A DNA stretch of 64,000 bases from Epiperipatus broadwayi (taxonomy: Eukaryota; Onychophora; Udeonychophora; Euonychophora; Peripatidae): NCBI GenBank assembly GCA_028023455.1, contig JAQFVV010012477.1, positions 1,919,501 through 1,983,500 on the forward strand, given 5' to 3'. A model generated the notes under the pieces. It saw only the letters and a program-made list of their open reading frames with translations, was not told the DNA's origin and did not search any database. Each line of letters opens with the position of its first letter. The stretch's first letter is position 1. The position numbers and the translations under genes are program-made. Shown piece after piece: positions 49,247 to 62,436 of the stretch.

Positions 49247-50400
49247 TATATATATATAAGAATTAATTAATTTATAAATTATTATTAGTAAAATATTAAC
49301 AACAAATTATTTCTTATTCTTATTGATTTATTGTATTTTGATTAGTTATTATGACGTCAGAAATAACCAGATCTATACATAATGATACTTTGATATTTTA
49401 AAAAAGAAATATTTATTATTAAAATATATTGCTAAATTAATATATTTAGATCATTTAAATATTAGATACTTATATTCATTTAATATTCACTGAGATATAA
49501 AGAATGTAGATATTATAGTTTTATATATATATTGTACTAGACAGTGAAACGTCCTTGCTGTAACCAAAGACTTGGCACAGCTGACTATTATTCAACTTGT
49601 TGCATAAATAATGGGTGTTAGTCTATGCTATATTCCTGCACACCCACATACACTACGAATGCATAATGTTATTGTAAATACGTTCACCTATACTCTAAAT
49701 TCATATATATATATTGGATATAATCATTATTAATTTGTAATTGATATTTATATATATAAGAAAAGAACAAAAGAGAAGGAAATAAACATTTCTTTACGTT
49801 TGGAACATTTTTTTTATTATTTATTATTATATTCTTATTTGTAAATGTTCCAACACATGTATATAAAGACTTGCTTACAATATATTTATCTGGAGATCAA
49901 TAAAATATCTCTTTGACTCGAGAATAAATCCATTAGAAATAGTGTCATCATAGTTTGACAATGCATATAATATTCATGACTTGATATCTATTGATAATTA
50001 GATATGTAATTTTTAATAACTTCTCTTCCTCTTTCCTAGCAGTCTTCATCAGATCTTATTATCTACTAAACTGTCTTTACTCCACCATTTTCTATCCCAA
50101 CTGTAATATTAATAAATATATTTTGCTTCAAAGTGTCAAAAGAGTGGAATGTGGTTATTATATGTTGTATATGTAATTTTTATGAATAGTATTCTGTAAA
50201 ACTTGCACTTTAATTCAAGTGGCATAATTAAGGGATATCATCATTATTATATAAGCACATATGATATTTATCATAGAAAATAACTGACTAAATATGACTG
50301 ATATTTAATATATATTGTATAATTTGGTAAGAGTGTAAGGTTATGTCCTTACTTTTTTCATGTCCATTAATGACTGTATCATTACAAAGCATCCGTACAT
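49247..50400 (+). repeat. Segmental duplication, copy 2, with insertions
   Basis: Colinear with 44862-45500 but interrupted by extra sequence near 49533-49880 and 50015-50200. The first insert contains TTTGGAACATTT and its near reverse complement AAATGTTCCAA. Confidence 0.68.
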
Positions 50401-50513
50401 TGGTGAATCAAAGCCTTTTAACCTTTATATCATTCAAAATACCTATTAGCCAAGTGAATTAAAGTTCTAAACTTTTGATTGGTCAATTACAGAATCAGCA
50501 GCAAAAAGATATA

Positions 50514-50938
50514 GGTCATGTGACATATGGCTTGATTTTATTACTATTATTATTTTGCTGTTCGGGGCTTTAGCTGAATTAAATTACTAAGCCTATTAAT
50601 ATATGGTGCATCTGAATTATGTTCAAATCCATATGATTATTTCAGTTGGAGAGCTGAATTTAAAGAATTGTAGACATCTAAAAATTTTAGATCTTTATCT
50701 TAAGAGTTAACTTTTAGATAAATGATTAGCTTGAGTTGTTTTTTTTTAATCTGGGGTCCTAGCTCCTCACTGAAGAAAGCCATAGCACAAAACCGGTCTG
50801 GCGATGGGCACAATCCTAGATAAAGATGATAGTATTTATCATAAAAAGTAAAAAAAGCTTGTTTAGAGGTATTAGCATGCTCTTCATATTACATATAATA
50901 AAGCTATATAAATCATGTGACATGACTTGATTTTATAG
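50514..50938 (+). repeat. Hammerhead repeat unit bounded by direct terminal blocks
   Basis: GGTCATGTGACATATGGCTT at the start recurs as ATCATGTGACATGACTT near 50911-50930, so the insertion is slightly longer than one unit, as expected for a copy taken from a circular or tandem template. Confidence 0.72.
50765..50802 (+). ncRNA. Partly decayed hammerhead motif
   Basis: CTCA-CTGAAGA and the palindromic helix III ACCGGT with GTC cleavage triplet and TGG partner are kept; helix II is weak and the GAAA core reads AAAA. Confidence 0.68.
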
Positions 50939-51879
50939 ATATATGTAGTAGAATATAAAAATGAGACAATTTATAGTTTAATACAAGATTTAAATGTATC
51001 ATTTACATGTTAATCTATTTTAGGTATATATATATACAGTATTATTTCCAGGAGCACATGTACAGCAATAATATAATAGATATTTCATACAAATATACAT
51101 ATTTTCCTCAGAAAGTGTTTGCTATTGTACTGAAATGTTAGTTATTTAGCTATTGTATTTTTGCTAAAAGGAAGCTTCCAGAAATAATACCATGAATTCA
51201 TTTATCTATGAGAATATTAGAATTAATATATATATTGTAACAATTCTCCATTTATCAAATGTGATCATCAAAGTTAATTTAACACAAATTATAATAATCC
51301 ATGTAGATATGAAAAGTTAGTGCTTAGTATTTAGAATAATCTTTGAAATTTTATACTTAAATCCAAATAACAGAATTGAAACAAGATAGAAGATATAATT
51401 TAATTCAATCATAAACCATGCTAATAGTCAGATGTAGTTATAATAATAAAAATATTACAAACTATTTCATGTTTCCAGATCCTATTAATCACTCCTAAAT
51501 GACTGAAAAAAAAATTATATCCTCCATAGATTATAAATTTAAATTAGGTTAAAAACTGTAGCAACATCCCAAAGCTAAGAAATCTATAAGACGATATGTT
51601 ACACCATCAACATTATTAAAAACACAGTCATGACTAGTTCAATAGAATATTAACTCTTATCTCCCTCCTTATTATAAATGTAATTTATAATTTAAATGGT
51701 AGAACATATGAGAAAAGAAACAGAAGGTCTGATTAATAACTAAAAAGAATATAAAATATATAATTAAGTATTTAAACATTATCATCTATAAAGTGATCAC
51801 CCTTTAAACACTAAGTTTTATCAATGTATTCAGTTTAATATCCTTTTATATTAAGCTTAACATCCCCCCCCCCCCTTGT

Positions 51880-52055
51880 TTGCTTTTTATTATGGAGTCT
51901 ATTTCAGCATGAAGATGTTGTACATCATCCTTGAAAATACAGAAACAATAATTATTTTTATTTCCTTTTACTGCTTCAAGTTTTAATTTATTCAGATCAT
52001 ATTTCTTCACCTCTTCCAACAAATATTTTGTAAGAGAGGATTTTCAGTTAATAAT
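51880..52055 (-). pseudogene. Coding-like fragment, unknown
   Basis: On the minus strand about 58 codons are open with protein-like composition: SSLTKYLLEEVKKYDLNKLK, then NNYCFCIFKDDVQHLHAEID. Upstream another frame gives CDPILTAISEFCEPYGKN. It may be part of a mobile-element gene or an exon remnant; no family recognised. Confidence 0.3.
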
Positions 52056-52832
52056 CACTTTCCAAACATAAATTTTTACCATAGGGTTCGCAGAACTCAG
52101 AAATGGCAGTTAAAATTGGATCACATATCAGGCCAAAGATAAATTATCAATTCAGGCTACATATAGGATAAATAGCACACCTGTGGAGGTAAATGTCTAT
52201 TTTATAATACTTGTATTTATTCATAACTTGGTTGTTTAAAAAAAATAAACTTAAACTTTTACAAGCAGCTAATGACAAAAATAAAACAAAAAAAAAAAAG
52301 ATTAGAGATGCAAAAGAGGATACTACCTTTCAATAAAAAAATGAAGATAACATTTTATTTACATCAACATTGAAAATAAAAAATTGTATTCTATTACTTT
52401 TTAAATCATATTTCTTTTAATTAATTTTATTACTCAGAATATCAAAAAGAAATACTTATTATAACATAGATCTTTTATAAATTGATGTTCTAGCAAAATA
52501 AATCTTAAATCTTTTTTTTTTTTTAAAAAAAAAATCGGATTGCAATTATTTAAACATCGAATAACTGATTTCTGATCTTTAATCTCAGAGAAACACAAGA
52601 AACTTTATATTTGTAAGCAAAAAGAATTATTTTTCAACTATCATTTGTATTAAAATAGTTACCCAAATATAACCAGCACTTAACTACTCTTGTAGTCAAT
52701 TATGTATTTTGCTTTGCAATCGATACTATATATATATTGTAAGAATGAGGTAGCTCAACCCTTAAGACAGTTATAGTTAAATAAAAAAGGGAGAATAAAA
52801 AAAAAAAGATGTATTAATTACTTCAAGATTTT

Positions 52833-53156
52833 TTGAGTTATACCTTAAAGAATAAACATACTTCATTATCTCCAATCAGGGACTTTGTCATTGATAAGGT
52901 GGCACTTGACATCAGAGATGCACTTTCAGTGAAGAACACCATTAAGAAGGGTCTTTTTGCAAATATTAGACTCTCTATTTTTCTGCCATTCACAGTATGG
53001 TTGACAAGATGTAAAATAATCTTTAGAACATCAAATACACCAAAGCTGGACATAGTCTTAAAACTCCTTCTACAGGCAAAGACTAGAGACTGTGCAATGT
53101 CACATAATCTCCTGTTTCGTGATACATGGTATAAAGTTGTTTTTCCCAATATGTGA
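52833..53156 (+). pseudogene. LINE 3' fragment: C-terminal tail domain
   Basis: About 107 open codons. GLFANIRLSIFLPFTVWLTRC, IFRTSNTPKLD, AKTRDCAM and FRDTWYK align with the tail of the fragment at 56127-56379 (ARIRLTIIFLFVFWITRC, VKTRDCLM, FADTWGL) and more weakly with the tail of LINE B1. The opposite-strand frame 52838-53176 is its shadow. The rest of the LINE is absent, typical of 5' truncation. Confidence 0.75.
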
Positions 53157-53398
53157 GATGATGTCTGTGAAGTCACTCTTGAAAAATAACCATGTTACAA
53201 GCATCTAAGGAATTGCAATGACAATACTCTTTTCAAATGGCTACTGCTGCTGGTGTTATATGTGTATACATGTGTTTGTTCTTTGAGCTAATTTTGCTGT
53301 CATATAAATTTATACTCTATTGATAATCAAATTTGTTTGTTAATGTATTTATGAACTAAAGTATTTACATGTAAAGTTTTCTATTGTATCTAATAAAC

Positions 53399-53496
53399 TT
53401 TTTTTTATGTGTCATAGCATCAGCCAGGAAGCGAACCTGCCAACCCGGGACAACTGCTTGTAAGGCAGCTAGCTACGCTGACCTTTCGACCACCTT
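53399..53496 (-). mobile_element. tRNA-derived SINE, second copy
   Basis: The minus strand shows a tRNA-like head with an anticodon-arm-like CTGCCTTACAAGCAG, a B-box-like GGTTCGCTTCC (about 53427-53438) and the body GATGCTATGACACATAAAA shared with 36964-37075. A 7-bp AATAAAC on both sides may be the target duplication, but this is uncertain. Confidence 0.78.
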
Positions 53497-53499
53497 CTG

Positions 53500-54784
53500 T
53501 TTTTTTTTTTTTGAAAAAAGAATAAACATCTTATAATCATTTAAATAAATATCTATTTAAATATGTAAATATTTGATACACGCTGCAATTCTTTTCTTTG
53601 GTTTTCAATTGTTATTATTTTTTATGGATAATTAAAGTTGCTGAGAATGTAATATAAATAAAAAGGGAGATAAGTAAATTATATTAAATGGATATTATAA
53701 ACAAGATTAATAGCAAAATTAGCTAAAGGTGTGTATGTGTGAATGTATTTTTAAAAAACTGAAGAACAGACTTACAATTTATATATACACGTTTTATTTA
53801 AAAATTATCTATATTATTTTTTTAATATTTGATGTCATAAATTGGATGCTAAAATGTTCAAAAAGAAGCTGAATATAAACTAACATTTAATATGTGTGTG
53901 AATCTGATAACTAACAATGAAAGTTGGAGAGTATATGATTCATGGAATCAAATAATTTAAAAGTACTATGGAAATCGACATAATAGGAGGACATTAAGCA
54001 AAGATGGTGGACATATTATTATTACTATTATTATTCTATATACTTCTAGATATTCTAGCAAAACAAAAAACAAAAAAAGGAATGCTTAATGCATTTTTCT
54101 AAAATGGAAAATAAAGATTAATAATCATAAATTTTAAATTAGCATCATCAAATTCCCTGATTAGATTACTAATACATATAAAAACATAATGGATACAATT
54201 AATTCTAAAATTAAATTTGGATGTAATGCATTTAATAAAAGTAACGTTATACTACAAATAATATGTCTATGTTTACAAAAAAGGTTTTTAATACAAATAT
54301 TTCATCAATCTTTACTTGGACCCTTAATATAAGATTAATTCAGATTTTTGGCACTATTTAGATATGTATGTTAAGAATAATAAGATATGACTGAGAAAAA
54401 AACATGTATCATTGAAATCATGGAAAGTATTAAGAAACTGAAATGAAGCTTGCCTGGATATATTTCTAAAGTAGGAGATAATAAATGGATAATTGAAATC
54501 TTAAAATGGATACCAAGAGATTGAAAAAAAACTAGAAAGTGTCAATGTTTGAGATAGATAGTAAAAAATATTTACTGGGGTGTTATCCTAAAAGAAGGAT
54601 TGTGACACAAGAAACTATATTTAATTTAAAACAAGCTTTATCTTAAAGTGATTTAAAATCATTCAATATAATTACTATGAAAATAAAAGTGTCTCTTTTT
54701 TTGTTTAAAAGATGTTGTGAATTCAGTTTGCCATGCCAGTAATTAATTTATTGTTGGACTGGTTATACTGTAGTACAAATATCC
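53500..54784. other. No gene seen
   Basis: AT-rich spacer without repeats I could assign. Confidence 0.4.
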
Positions 54785-54893
54785 TTAAGCTCCTCACTGA
54801 AGAGGCTCATAGCTCGAAGCTGGTCTGGGAATGGGGACCATCATAGATAAAGGTTTCAGGTACTTTCTCTTGTAGCATTTATCATTAAAAAAC
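54785..54893 (+). repeat. Fragment of a hammerhead repeat
   Basis: Hammerhead region plus CATCATAGATAAAGGTTTC and CTCTTGTAGCATTTATCAT, matching 4051-4140. Confidence 0.78.
54793..54829 (+). ncRNA. Hammerhead motif, nearly intact
   Basis: Stem I CTCA, core CTGAAGA (54797-54803), helix II GGCT/AGCT with a short loop, core GAAG, helix III GCTGGT, cleavage after C54825, partner TGGG. A15.1 has become G (G-U pair) and helix II has one extra C, so activity is doubtful. Confidence 0.68.
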
Positions 54894-55889
54894 ATATGAT
54901 GAAACATGTTAATACAATTTACAATATATGCAAAACTCTTGCAATTATTATAAATAACATTTTTAAAAGGAACTTATTTGCATGTAAATATAATGTTTTC
55001 TTCAGATTTTACACATATATTTGTCTGACATAGTTTTTATGCAATATCTAGTTTCAAACAAAATGTGAGATTATTTGTATTAAAAGATTGGTAGGTAGAA
55101 GTACTATTTTAAAATAACATAATTTTAGTTAGAAATTTCAATTTTTAATTGATTGTTTACCTGGTTACTTTATTGCTGAAATATATTTACAAAATTACAT
55201 GAAAATCCTCATTATAATTTTAATAATACTATTTATAAAGTTTTTGCAAAGTTTCCAATTATTATATGGAACTTTTTATGAAGAAGCTAGTTTATTTGCA
55301 TAATTATGTAGGACATTCCCTGCTTTATAAAATTTTTAGTATGAAAATTTTTTATGACTTATTTATAACTCTTATCTTAAAATATACACATTAATTAATA
55401 TAATTTACCTTTATAATACAAGTTTGTAATTGTTTATTTTACTGGTTGTGTATTAACTGAAATATAACTAGACAAATGCTTAGAAAATTTCTGTTATATA
55501 TTCAATATTTACATTTATAAAGGCCAAGAACATCTGATAATAAAATATAGATTACAAAAATCATTGAAGAATTAAAATGAGATATGGGTAACTCTTAGAT
55601 TTTTTTTATGTAGAATGCTGATCAGATTAGAATCTATTGGCTATTTAGCTTTATTAAGTTTTTCATGCACATACGTATTTGCATAAAATCTTATTAATAT
55701 TGTTTAAAATAGACAACTGCTGAATGGAAGTTTTTTTAATTGCTCTTTTCTTCTTGGAATAGTAATGAAAGAATAACTACCCATATTGAAAATTATAGAT
55801 GGTGAGTATTTTAGAAGTTTTGGCAGGTTTGCTTTTGGCTAAGAATAACATTATATTTATTTACTAATAAATATAGAAAGATATATAAG

Positions 55890-56385
55890 ACAGTTGTCAC
55901 ACACTATTGAACAACAAACAAAAAAATACAACTTGGAAAGATTACCAACCAGCCAGTTTCTTGCAGTCCAGAGGGGTCATAAGAATGTTGATCCTATATG
56001 TGCACTATGCCTTCAGGAGGTGGAAACTGCCACTCACATATTTCTTGACTATCCTTGTTTGGTGGAAATTAGATGTTAGCTATGGACATACATAAGGCCT
56101 GGTTATGCCTCTTTCCTCGATCTCTATCAGGCCATTAGGGGTGGAGTTTTTGCAAGAATAAGGCTGACAATTATTTTTCTGTTTGTGTTCTGGATTACTA
56201 GATGTGCAATGATATTCCAGCCGAAAGTAAAGTCTCCATGGGAACAATACAAGGAGAAGATTATCACTGTGAAAACTAGAGACTGTCTTATGGTGCCTGC
56301 TAAATTGTTTGCTGACACATGGGGGTTAATTTCTTTGGACTCAAACATTTATCCCCAAACTCTCAAATCAAAATTATGAACTGTT
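55890..56385 (+). pseudogene. LINE 3' fragment: zinc knuckle and tail
   Basis: YNLERLPTSQFLAVQRG and DPICALCLQEVETATHIFLD (C-x2-C...H knuckle) are followed after a frameshift by the tail ARIRLTIIFLFVFWITRC, TVKTRDCLM and FADTWGL. Paralogous to 52833-53156. Only the 3' end of the element is present. Confidence 0.78.
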
Positions 56386-57989
56386 CACATTGTGGTCCAC
56401 TCGAGTGCGAAGATAGCTTTACATATAATATAAATTCATGTGTTTTTTATTATATTAGTTATATTTTAACAGATATGTGTAATAATAGAACTTTAAAATG
56501 CTTTTTTATTTTTAAAATTTCAACTTTCTTTTTTAAATAATTATTTGTTTCTTCGATTTTAATTAATAACATTTACGTTTAAATCTTTGTTAAGGCGATT
56601 TGGCAGTTATTTTTTCTTTAAATAAAATTGTATTTCAAATATTGACAAATGTTCATTAACTTCATTGGTTAATTCTTTGTTTTCAAGCTAGGCAATACTC
56701 CACTATAATTAAAAAACTCAAAAATTTCAAATGTTTTTATATTTATTTTTCATCTCTATTATAGCTTTAGGATTTTTAATTAATAAAATAATTCTCGCAG
56801 TAACAGTAAACTTACTTATTCGAGAAATCTTTTTAAATTAAAAAAAAAAAAAAATAGGTCGATTTAACAAATAATATTTTTTATTATATATTGTTTTAAT
56901 ATATATAAATATATCAATAATATAACTTTTTAAAAATGAGTAATAAGATTTTTCTTATTTAAGTTGAAAATAAAATAAAATCACATAGAAAACGAGTAAA
57001 TATGTATAAAATGGGAGAAATAATTGGTATCAGAGAGATTTTGCATATAATTAAAATATATAGATGTGGTTGCACAAACACATAATTTCATGGACAGAGG
57101 TAGAGTTTATGGTTATTGACATGAGAAGGTCATGGTAAATGGAACTCTATACTAGCATATGTTACTGAAAATAGTAAAGTAAAAGAAAAAATAAAGGAAT
57201 GATAAACTTACTGATAAGAAACCACATCAGAAATAGAAGAGTTGTCAGAAACATTATAAGTTGTGTGTCATAGTTACACACGATTATACATTTAGAGATC
57301 GAATAAAAAGTGGAATAGGTAATAAAAATTTTATAGCCTAATTTACTTTTAATTTTTAACCGGAATCTTTGAATTTGGTTATTTATTATTAATTTTGAAA
57401 CTCATAATATGGGTTTTTTTATTTTGTTTAAAGTAAAACATGACAAATTAATCTGAATATGAAACTAAATATATTACATTTTATAAGCTTATATTTAAAA
57501 AAAAAACAATATTTGACAAATACTAATCTGTATAATGCTCAACTAGTATATCATATCTCACTTTGCCTTCAAATTATGGACTAGTCCAGAACCCATCTTA
57601 TCGCTATTGGATTGAGAACTCATTGCTATGGACTATAATGTATATATAAATAGATAACATATTACCAATAGCAAGAAAGGTCATTAGACAATGACACTTA
57701 TTGAATTTAATTATTCACAGTATGAATGAGGATTTGATCTTTAATAAGATAACATTATTGATCTTCATTGTTTTCTTTTAGAAAGTCTATTTGCTTCAGG
57801 GTAAAACTTTTTTTCCCTCAAATAATTACGTATTCTAAATATTAGAAGATAAAATTATTTTTTTCCCAAGAAAATATTGTTTCATAAAAAAATAATCAAG
57901 TTAAAATATGTTATAATATTAAAAAATGTTAAATGTAGCAATTTTGCACTATTAAATAGTAATGATTTTAAGATTAAATTTCTTTAAAG
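56386..57989. other. No gene seen
   Basis: AT-rich spacer. The short frame 56319-56540 overlaps the end of the LINE fragment and is not called. Confidence 0.4.
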
Positions 57990-60560
57990 TTGAACAATGG
58001 AAAGTATATGATTTTAAATAGTAAATTTGAAACTACAACAAAATCTAAATGAATATTATGAAGTTATGTACAATAATCTTGAAAAAGTTACTTATTTAAA
58101 TTTTTATTCTAATAATTGTGTTATTTGTTTTAAACTTAAGAATCATAAAGATATTTTTCCTTTAAGCTGTATATTCAATTTCACAGGAGATATTGGTGAC
58201 AAAATTTTAATTGGTTCTTTGGTATTTGCCAACTGATGATGTATTACCCTGAAGCCATATCAGTCTGATCTTCAGATCTTTAAGATAATGTCTCCAAGTG
58301 ATTTGTGAACAAATGCAATCGCTAAAATTTGTCCACAAATCATGTGGACCTGGCACGTTAAAGCTCGCAAGATCAGACTGATATGGCTTCAGGGTAATAC
58401 GTCATTGGTTGGAAAAAAAAAATAAATAAATAAAAAGTACATGCGTGCGTCAAAATAATTTAGAAATTAAAAGTAATTAAGTGTAAGTTTGATAATTTAG
58501 AAATTGAAAGTAACTAAGTATAAATTTTATAATTGTACAATTTTTTTTTTGTAAATTTAAAATAAATAGACAAATAAAGAACACTTTTTCCGATTATCTG
58601 GCATTATTAATGGTGACCTGGACAACATACTCTATATTACGAATTTTATAAAAATAAAAAAAAAACGTACTTGCGTTAAAAATTATCTTATCTTTACAAC
58701 ATTTCCGATGGTATTTAACTCAATTATTCATGTTAAAAATATATAAAACAAACAATTTGAAAATGTGTCTCATTTTTTGACTGAAACTTAGAAAAGTCAG
58801 TGCATAGCACTATAATGGAAGGGGTGGGTATTTTTGATGGGCCGAAGGCACGTCCAATATTACGCTCAGTTATAAAATACAAAACCACTGACAATGCCAG
58901 ACATTGTATTACTCTCATAGCTGTAATTTTTATAATTGTGGATGAATTTAAAAAAAAAAAAGTTTCTGTATAATATAATTCAGAAATTAAAAATAAAATT
59001 AATTAATTGTACTTTTTGTAATTGCAGAATAATTTACAATATAATATATATCAAAATGACACTATTTATTAGAAACAAAAATGAAAATTACTTATAAATA
59101 GCATCCACTGTGATGGACTAGTAGCAAAAGACAGACAAATGACATAATTTCCCAAAGCTCTCTCTGATTTTTAAATCTCGTGGGTCAAAAAAATACAAAA
59201 ATTGGATTAATCATGTCAATGTCTTGGTTGACATGACAACGTTGTCATGTTATCGACAATGTTTGCCTAAAGGAAAATCGGTAGTATGAAACGTCATCGG
59301 TTAAATAATACTAAAGTACCTAATTTTATTGATGAAACTATTTACAAATTATATTAATATTAGTTAATTTCCTATTTCTTCATCTTCTGAAGCTTTTGTT
59401 AAATTATAGTTATGTTTTAGATAAAAAATATATTTTTGGTAAATGTTGAAAATATGTATGATTTTGTTCATTGGTTAAAATTAGTTTTGTCTTTTTTTCT
59501 GTTTTGGAAAATATTTTTTTGCTGATAGGATTAATAATATTTATGATTTGTTTTCGATTTTAGGAGGATTTAACATATTTTAGATGTGCTGATGTGTTTT
59601 ATAAAATTAGATAAGAATGGGATAATTGATTATGTTATTTCACCTTTATTGTGTTCTGTCTATATTATTTTTTTAAAATTAATGTTATTATTAATCTTTT
59701 TTTATTTTTTAAAATTAATTTTTAAGTATATTTATGATTATTTGTTATTTGTAATGCTATTTATTTAATAAAAATGAGTGGTTTTGATTTTAATATTAAA
59801 TTTATTATTGAGATGTGTACTTCTGATTTTATTAAATTTTTGATGTGAATGTTTATAATGTTGGGAATACTTTATATTTTATAAATTACTATATTATATA
59901 CTAATAAGATATTTTGTAATCATTTTATTAAAGAAAAAAAAAGAGAGATAATGCATTCTGAAAGATATCAATCTTGCAATCATAAGAATATTAATTTTTT
60001 TAAATTTTTGTTATAAAAACAAAAGGCTTCTTAATTTAGAAAATAATGTTTACATTAAGAAAAGAGCAATTTGCTTAGGAATATTTTCCTGTAGGTTGTT
60101 ATCGTGATTTTCTTAAGAATATTGCATTTAATAAAAATGTGTAAAAGCCTGTGCTTAAAAGTTTGAAGTTAAGGAAATAAATTAATTTATTTCTTCTTAC
60201 TTTTAAGGCTTCACTTTATAGATGGTTGAAATTAATTATCATTTATTGGATAGTATAAGAATTGTTTGGAAGAACTGGCTTGTTGATGACTAAGTGGTTA
60301 AAATAGCATATTGATGATATATGTATTCTTGGTATAGTTTGTACAATTGTTTGAAGTTGTCATAAAATTTATATGAGACAAATTAAATTTAGTCTTAATG
60401 AAAGAGCTAAAATTAATAGAGTAGAGATAAAATTAGATGTGAGAACTCAGTTTGTGTATTCATGAACTAAATATGTTATAATGTGCATTTAATGCAAAGA
60501 TCGTCTTTTCTGTAAAACAATGAATAAAGAAGTTAGAAACTAATAGTTAATTTTGATTTC
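57990..60560 (+). mobile_element. Decayed Penelope-like element, interrupted by a foldback element
   Basis: RT remnants near 59620-59770: VISPLLCSVYI followed after about 25 residues by FKYIYDYLLF, comparable to the SPLL...RYVDD order of Penelope RTs. A GIY-YIG endonuclease remnant follows at 60325-60450: SCHKIYMRQIKFSLNERAKINR, matching the better copy at 62980-63310. Many stops. The foldback element at 58229-59305 sits upstream of the RT part; the frame 58027-58236 before it may be the N-terminal part but is unassigned. Confidence 0.6.
58229..59305. mobile_element. Foldback DNA element, second copy (1.1 kb)
   Basis: A left palindrome 58229-58412 (CCAACTGATGATGTATTACC and its complement), a decayed GC-rich module with TTGTATTACTCTCATAGCTG near 58900, the palindrome CATGACAACGTTGTCATG at 59232-59249, and the right end ACGTCATCGGTT near 59291-59304. 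Same order as 21746-24257 but without the repeated middle. Confidence 0.82.
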
Positions 60561-62160
60561 GAGACCACCAATTATATAAAACCTTCAATTGATATTAAAT
60601 GTAAGTGAAATTTAAAAGAACAATAGTAATGCGTCATCTGTTATACATAAATGTGTTGTGTTTAATTAATATTTACACGAAAGTTTCTATTATAGACAAA
60701 ACCATAATCATGATAGAATTTAAATTGTATTTGCTATTTTATTAATATTTTAACATTATATGGTTTTGTTTATTTGATTTATTCTTACTAGAACATTATT
60801 AGCTAATTCATAGAAACAGAATTATGTTTCTTAAAAATTACACAGTGTAATTTTAATTTTATGGTAAGAAATTTAATTTGTAAAATCAAATGTAAAAATA
60901 TGTTTTTGTAACTAGTTGATTAAAATAATATTTCTTTAATTATGAAAGCTATTAAAATCTAAAGAAGACAACTGTATTGACTTAAACTAGAATGAATAGT
61001 AATTAATGAGTTTTAATGTAATATGCAAAAATTTGATTTAAAAACAAAATTAATATTTGGATTAGGGTACATATTTTTACCAGAAAAAGAAATCTTAATA
61101 GATATTGTTTTCAAAACAGATAAAGATAGCAGAAAAAAGTGTAGTTGCTAATCTAACCTATACCACTAAGATTTGTGATTATTTAGAGAAGAAAAATTTT
61201 GAAATAAAAGGAAAGAGAGAAAATAAAGTTATCAGAAATTCCAATACCATATATTATATTTGGAGAAGTGGAAACTTTAATATGTAATGTCTCCAAAATT
61301 ATGGTTTATATAGGTAGGATCCATAAAATATTGAAATGAATTGCTGTATACTCCTTTGTGTTTTGCTTTGACAATTTCAGACCAGTGGCATTCAATCTCT
61401 TTATAATAAAACAACTAATCCACTATATGGAAGAATGTAATCATTATAATAAATGCCCATTTTTTATAAACTAATACATTTGACAATATTAGAAAATGGC
61501 CTATACATCTAAATCACCAAATTTTTGCAATGTATAAAATTTTCTGAGAACAAATAAATATTTATACTAGAAATGCATAGAAAAAAAAAGAATATGCAAT
61601 AAAATAAAATCAGCCAATAATGAAGAAAAAAATAAGGACGTTTAAAAATATTACTATTTAAAGTTTGAAAGTTCATGTAACTGTAATTAAAACATGTTTG
61701 GATGTTTAAAATCTGAAATGATCAAAATTTATATGTATGAAATTCATATAACATAACAAAACTACTCAAAAAACAAAATTTTACTAAAATTCTTTTATGA
61801 CAATGCGTTTATTTATTAACAAATATATATTTTCAAGTGATATTCAACAAAATGCAAATAATATATATATATATAACTTCTCACCCAATAGAATTTGAGT
61901 ATGAGAAAATAAAATAAAAATAACAATTTAAAATCACACCACACACATTTTTATGATTTGAGAAAGAAGCAGCTCTGAGTCAAGTAAGTGTGGTGTATAT
62001 TTTGTGTTTTAATTTAATTGTTTTTAATGTATTTTATTTATTTTTAATTTTTATGGGGTTTATCTATTTTTTGTGTGGTTTTTATATTGTTTTGGTTTTT
62101 TTTGGTCTTTTTGGTTTTATTATGTGAAGTTTGTTATAATGTAATATGTTTTTTCTAGAT
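60561..62160. other. No gene assigned
   Basis: The 60-codon frame 61105-61287 (SVVANLTYTTKICDYLEKKN) is somewhat protein-like but unrecognised. The rest is AT-rich spacer. Confidence 0.35.
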
Positions 62161-62204
62161 CATTGAAAATGACTATAGAGTAAAAATAGTCGAAATGTTG
62201 GAAC
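62161..62204 (+). ncRNA. Decayed hammerhead-like motif of a second type
   Basis: A six-pair helix GACTAT/ATAGTC with loop AGAGTAAAA is followed by GAAA and TGTTGG. The upstream strand reads TTGAAAA instead of CTGANGA. The pattern resembles a CTGAAGA-helix-GAAACGTT motif I recall as common in animal genomes. Predicted inactive. Confidence 0.4.
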
Positions 62205-62436
62205 AAGTGGATACATATATACATCAAATAAAGTTATTGAAAAGAAAAGAAGTGTTTTAATTATATAATTATATGGCTATATGTAATGTATATTTTGAAA
62301 AGAAAAAAAGCATTGAGTCGTGATTAGAAACAGAAGTAAAATGTAAGCTATTTAGTTATTATACTTTTATTAAACAGAAGCTTCTAGAAATAATACTATG
62401 AATTCATCATCCATGAAAATATTAGAATATATATAT

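Noticed and set aside
52838-53176. 112-codon minus-strand frame
   Set aside because: It is the shadow of the plus-strand LINE tail domain, whose motifs match the fragment at 56127-56379.
53399-53496. Functional tRNA gene (valine-like anticodon loop)
   Set aside because: The cloverleaf is imperfect, the T loop lacks the conserved A, and the same body occurs at 36964 with a target duplication, so it is a SINE.
59580-60560. Nuclear copy of mitochondrial DNA (TGA read as Trp extends frames)
   Set aside because: TAA/TAG stops remain and no mitochondrial gene motif is visible; similarity to the GIY-YIG remnant at 63 kb explains it better.
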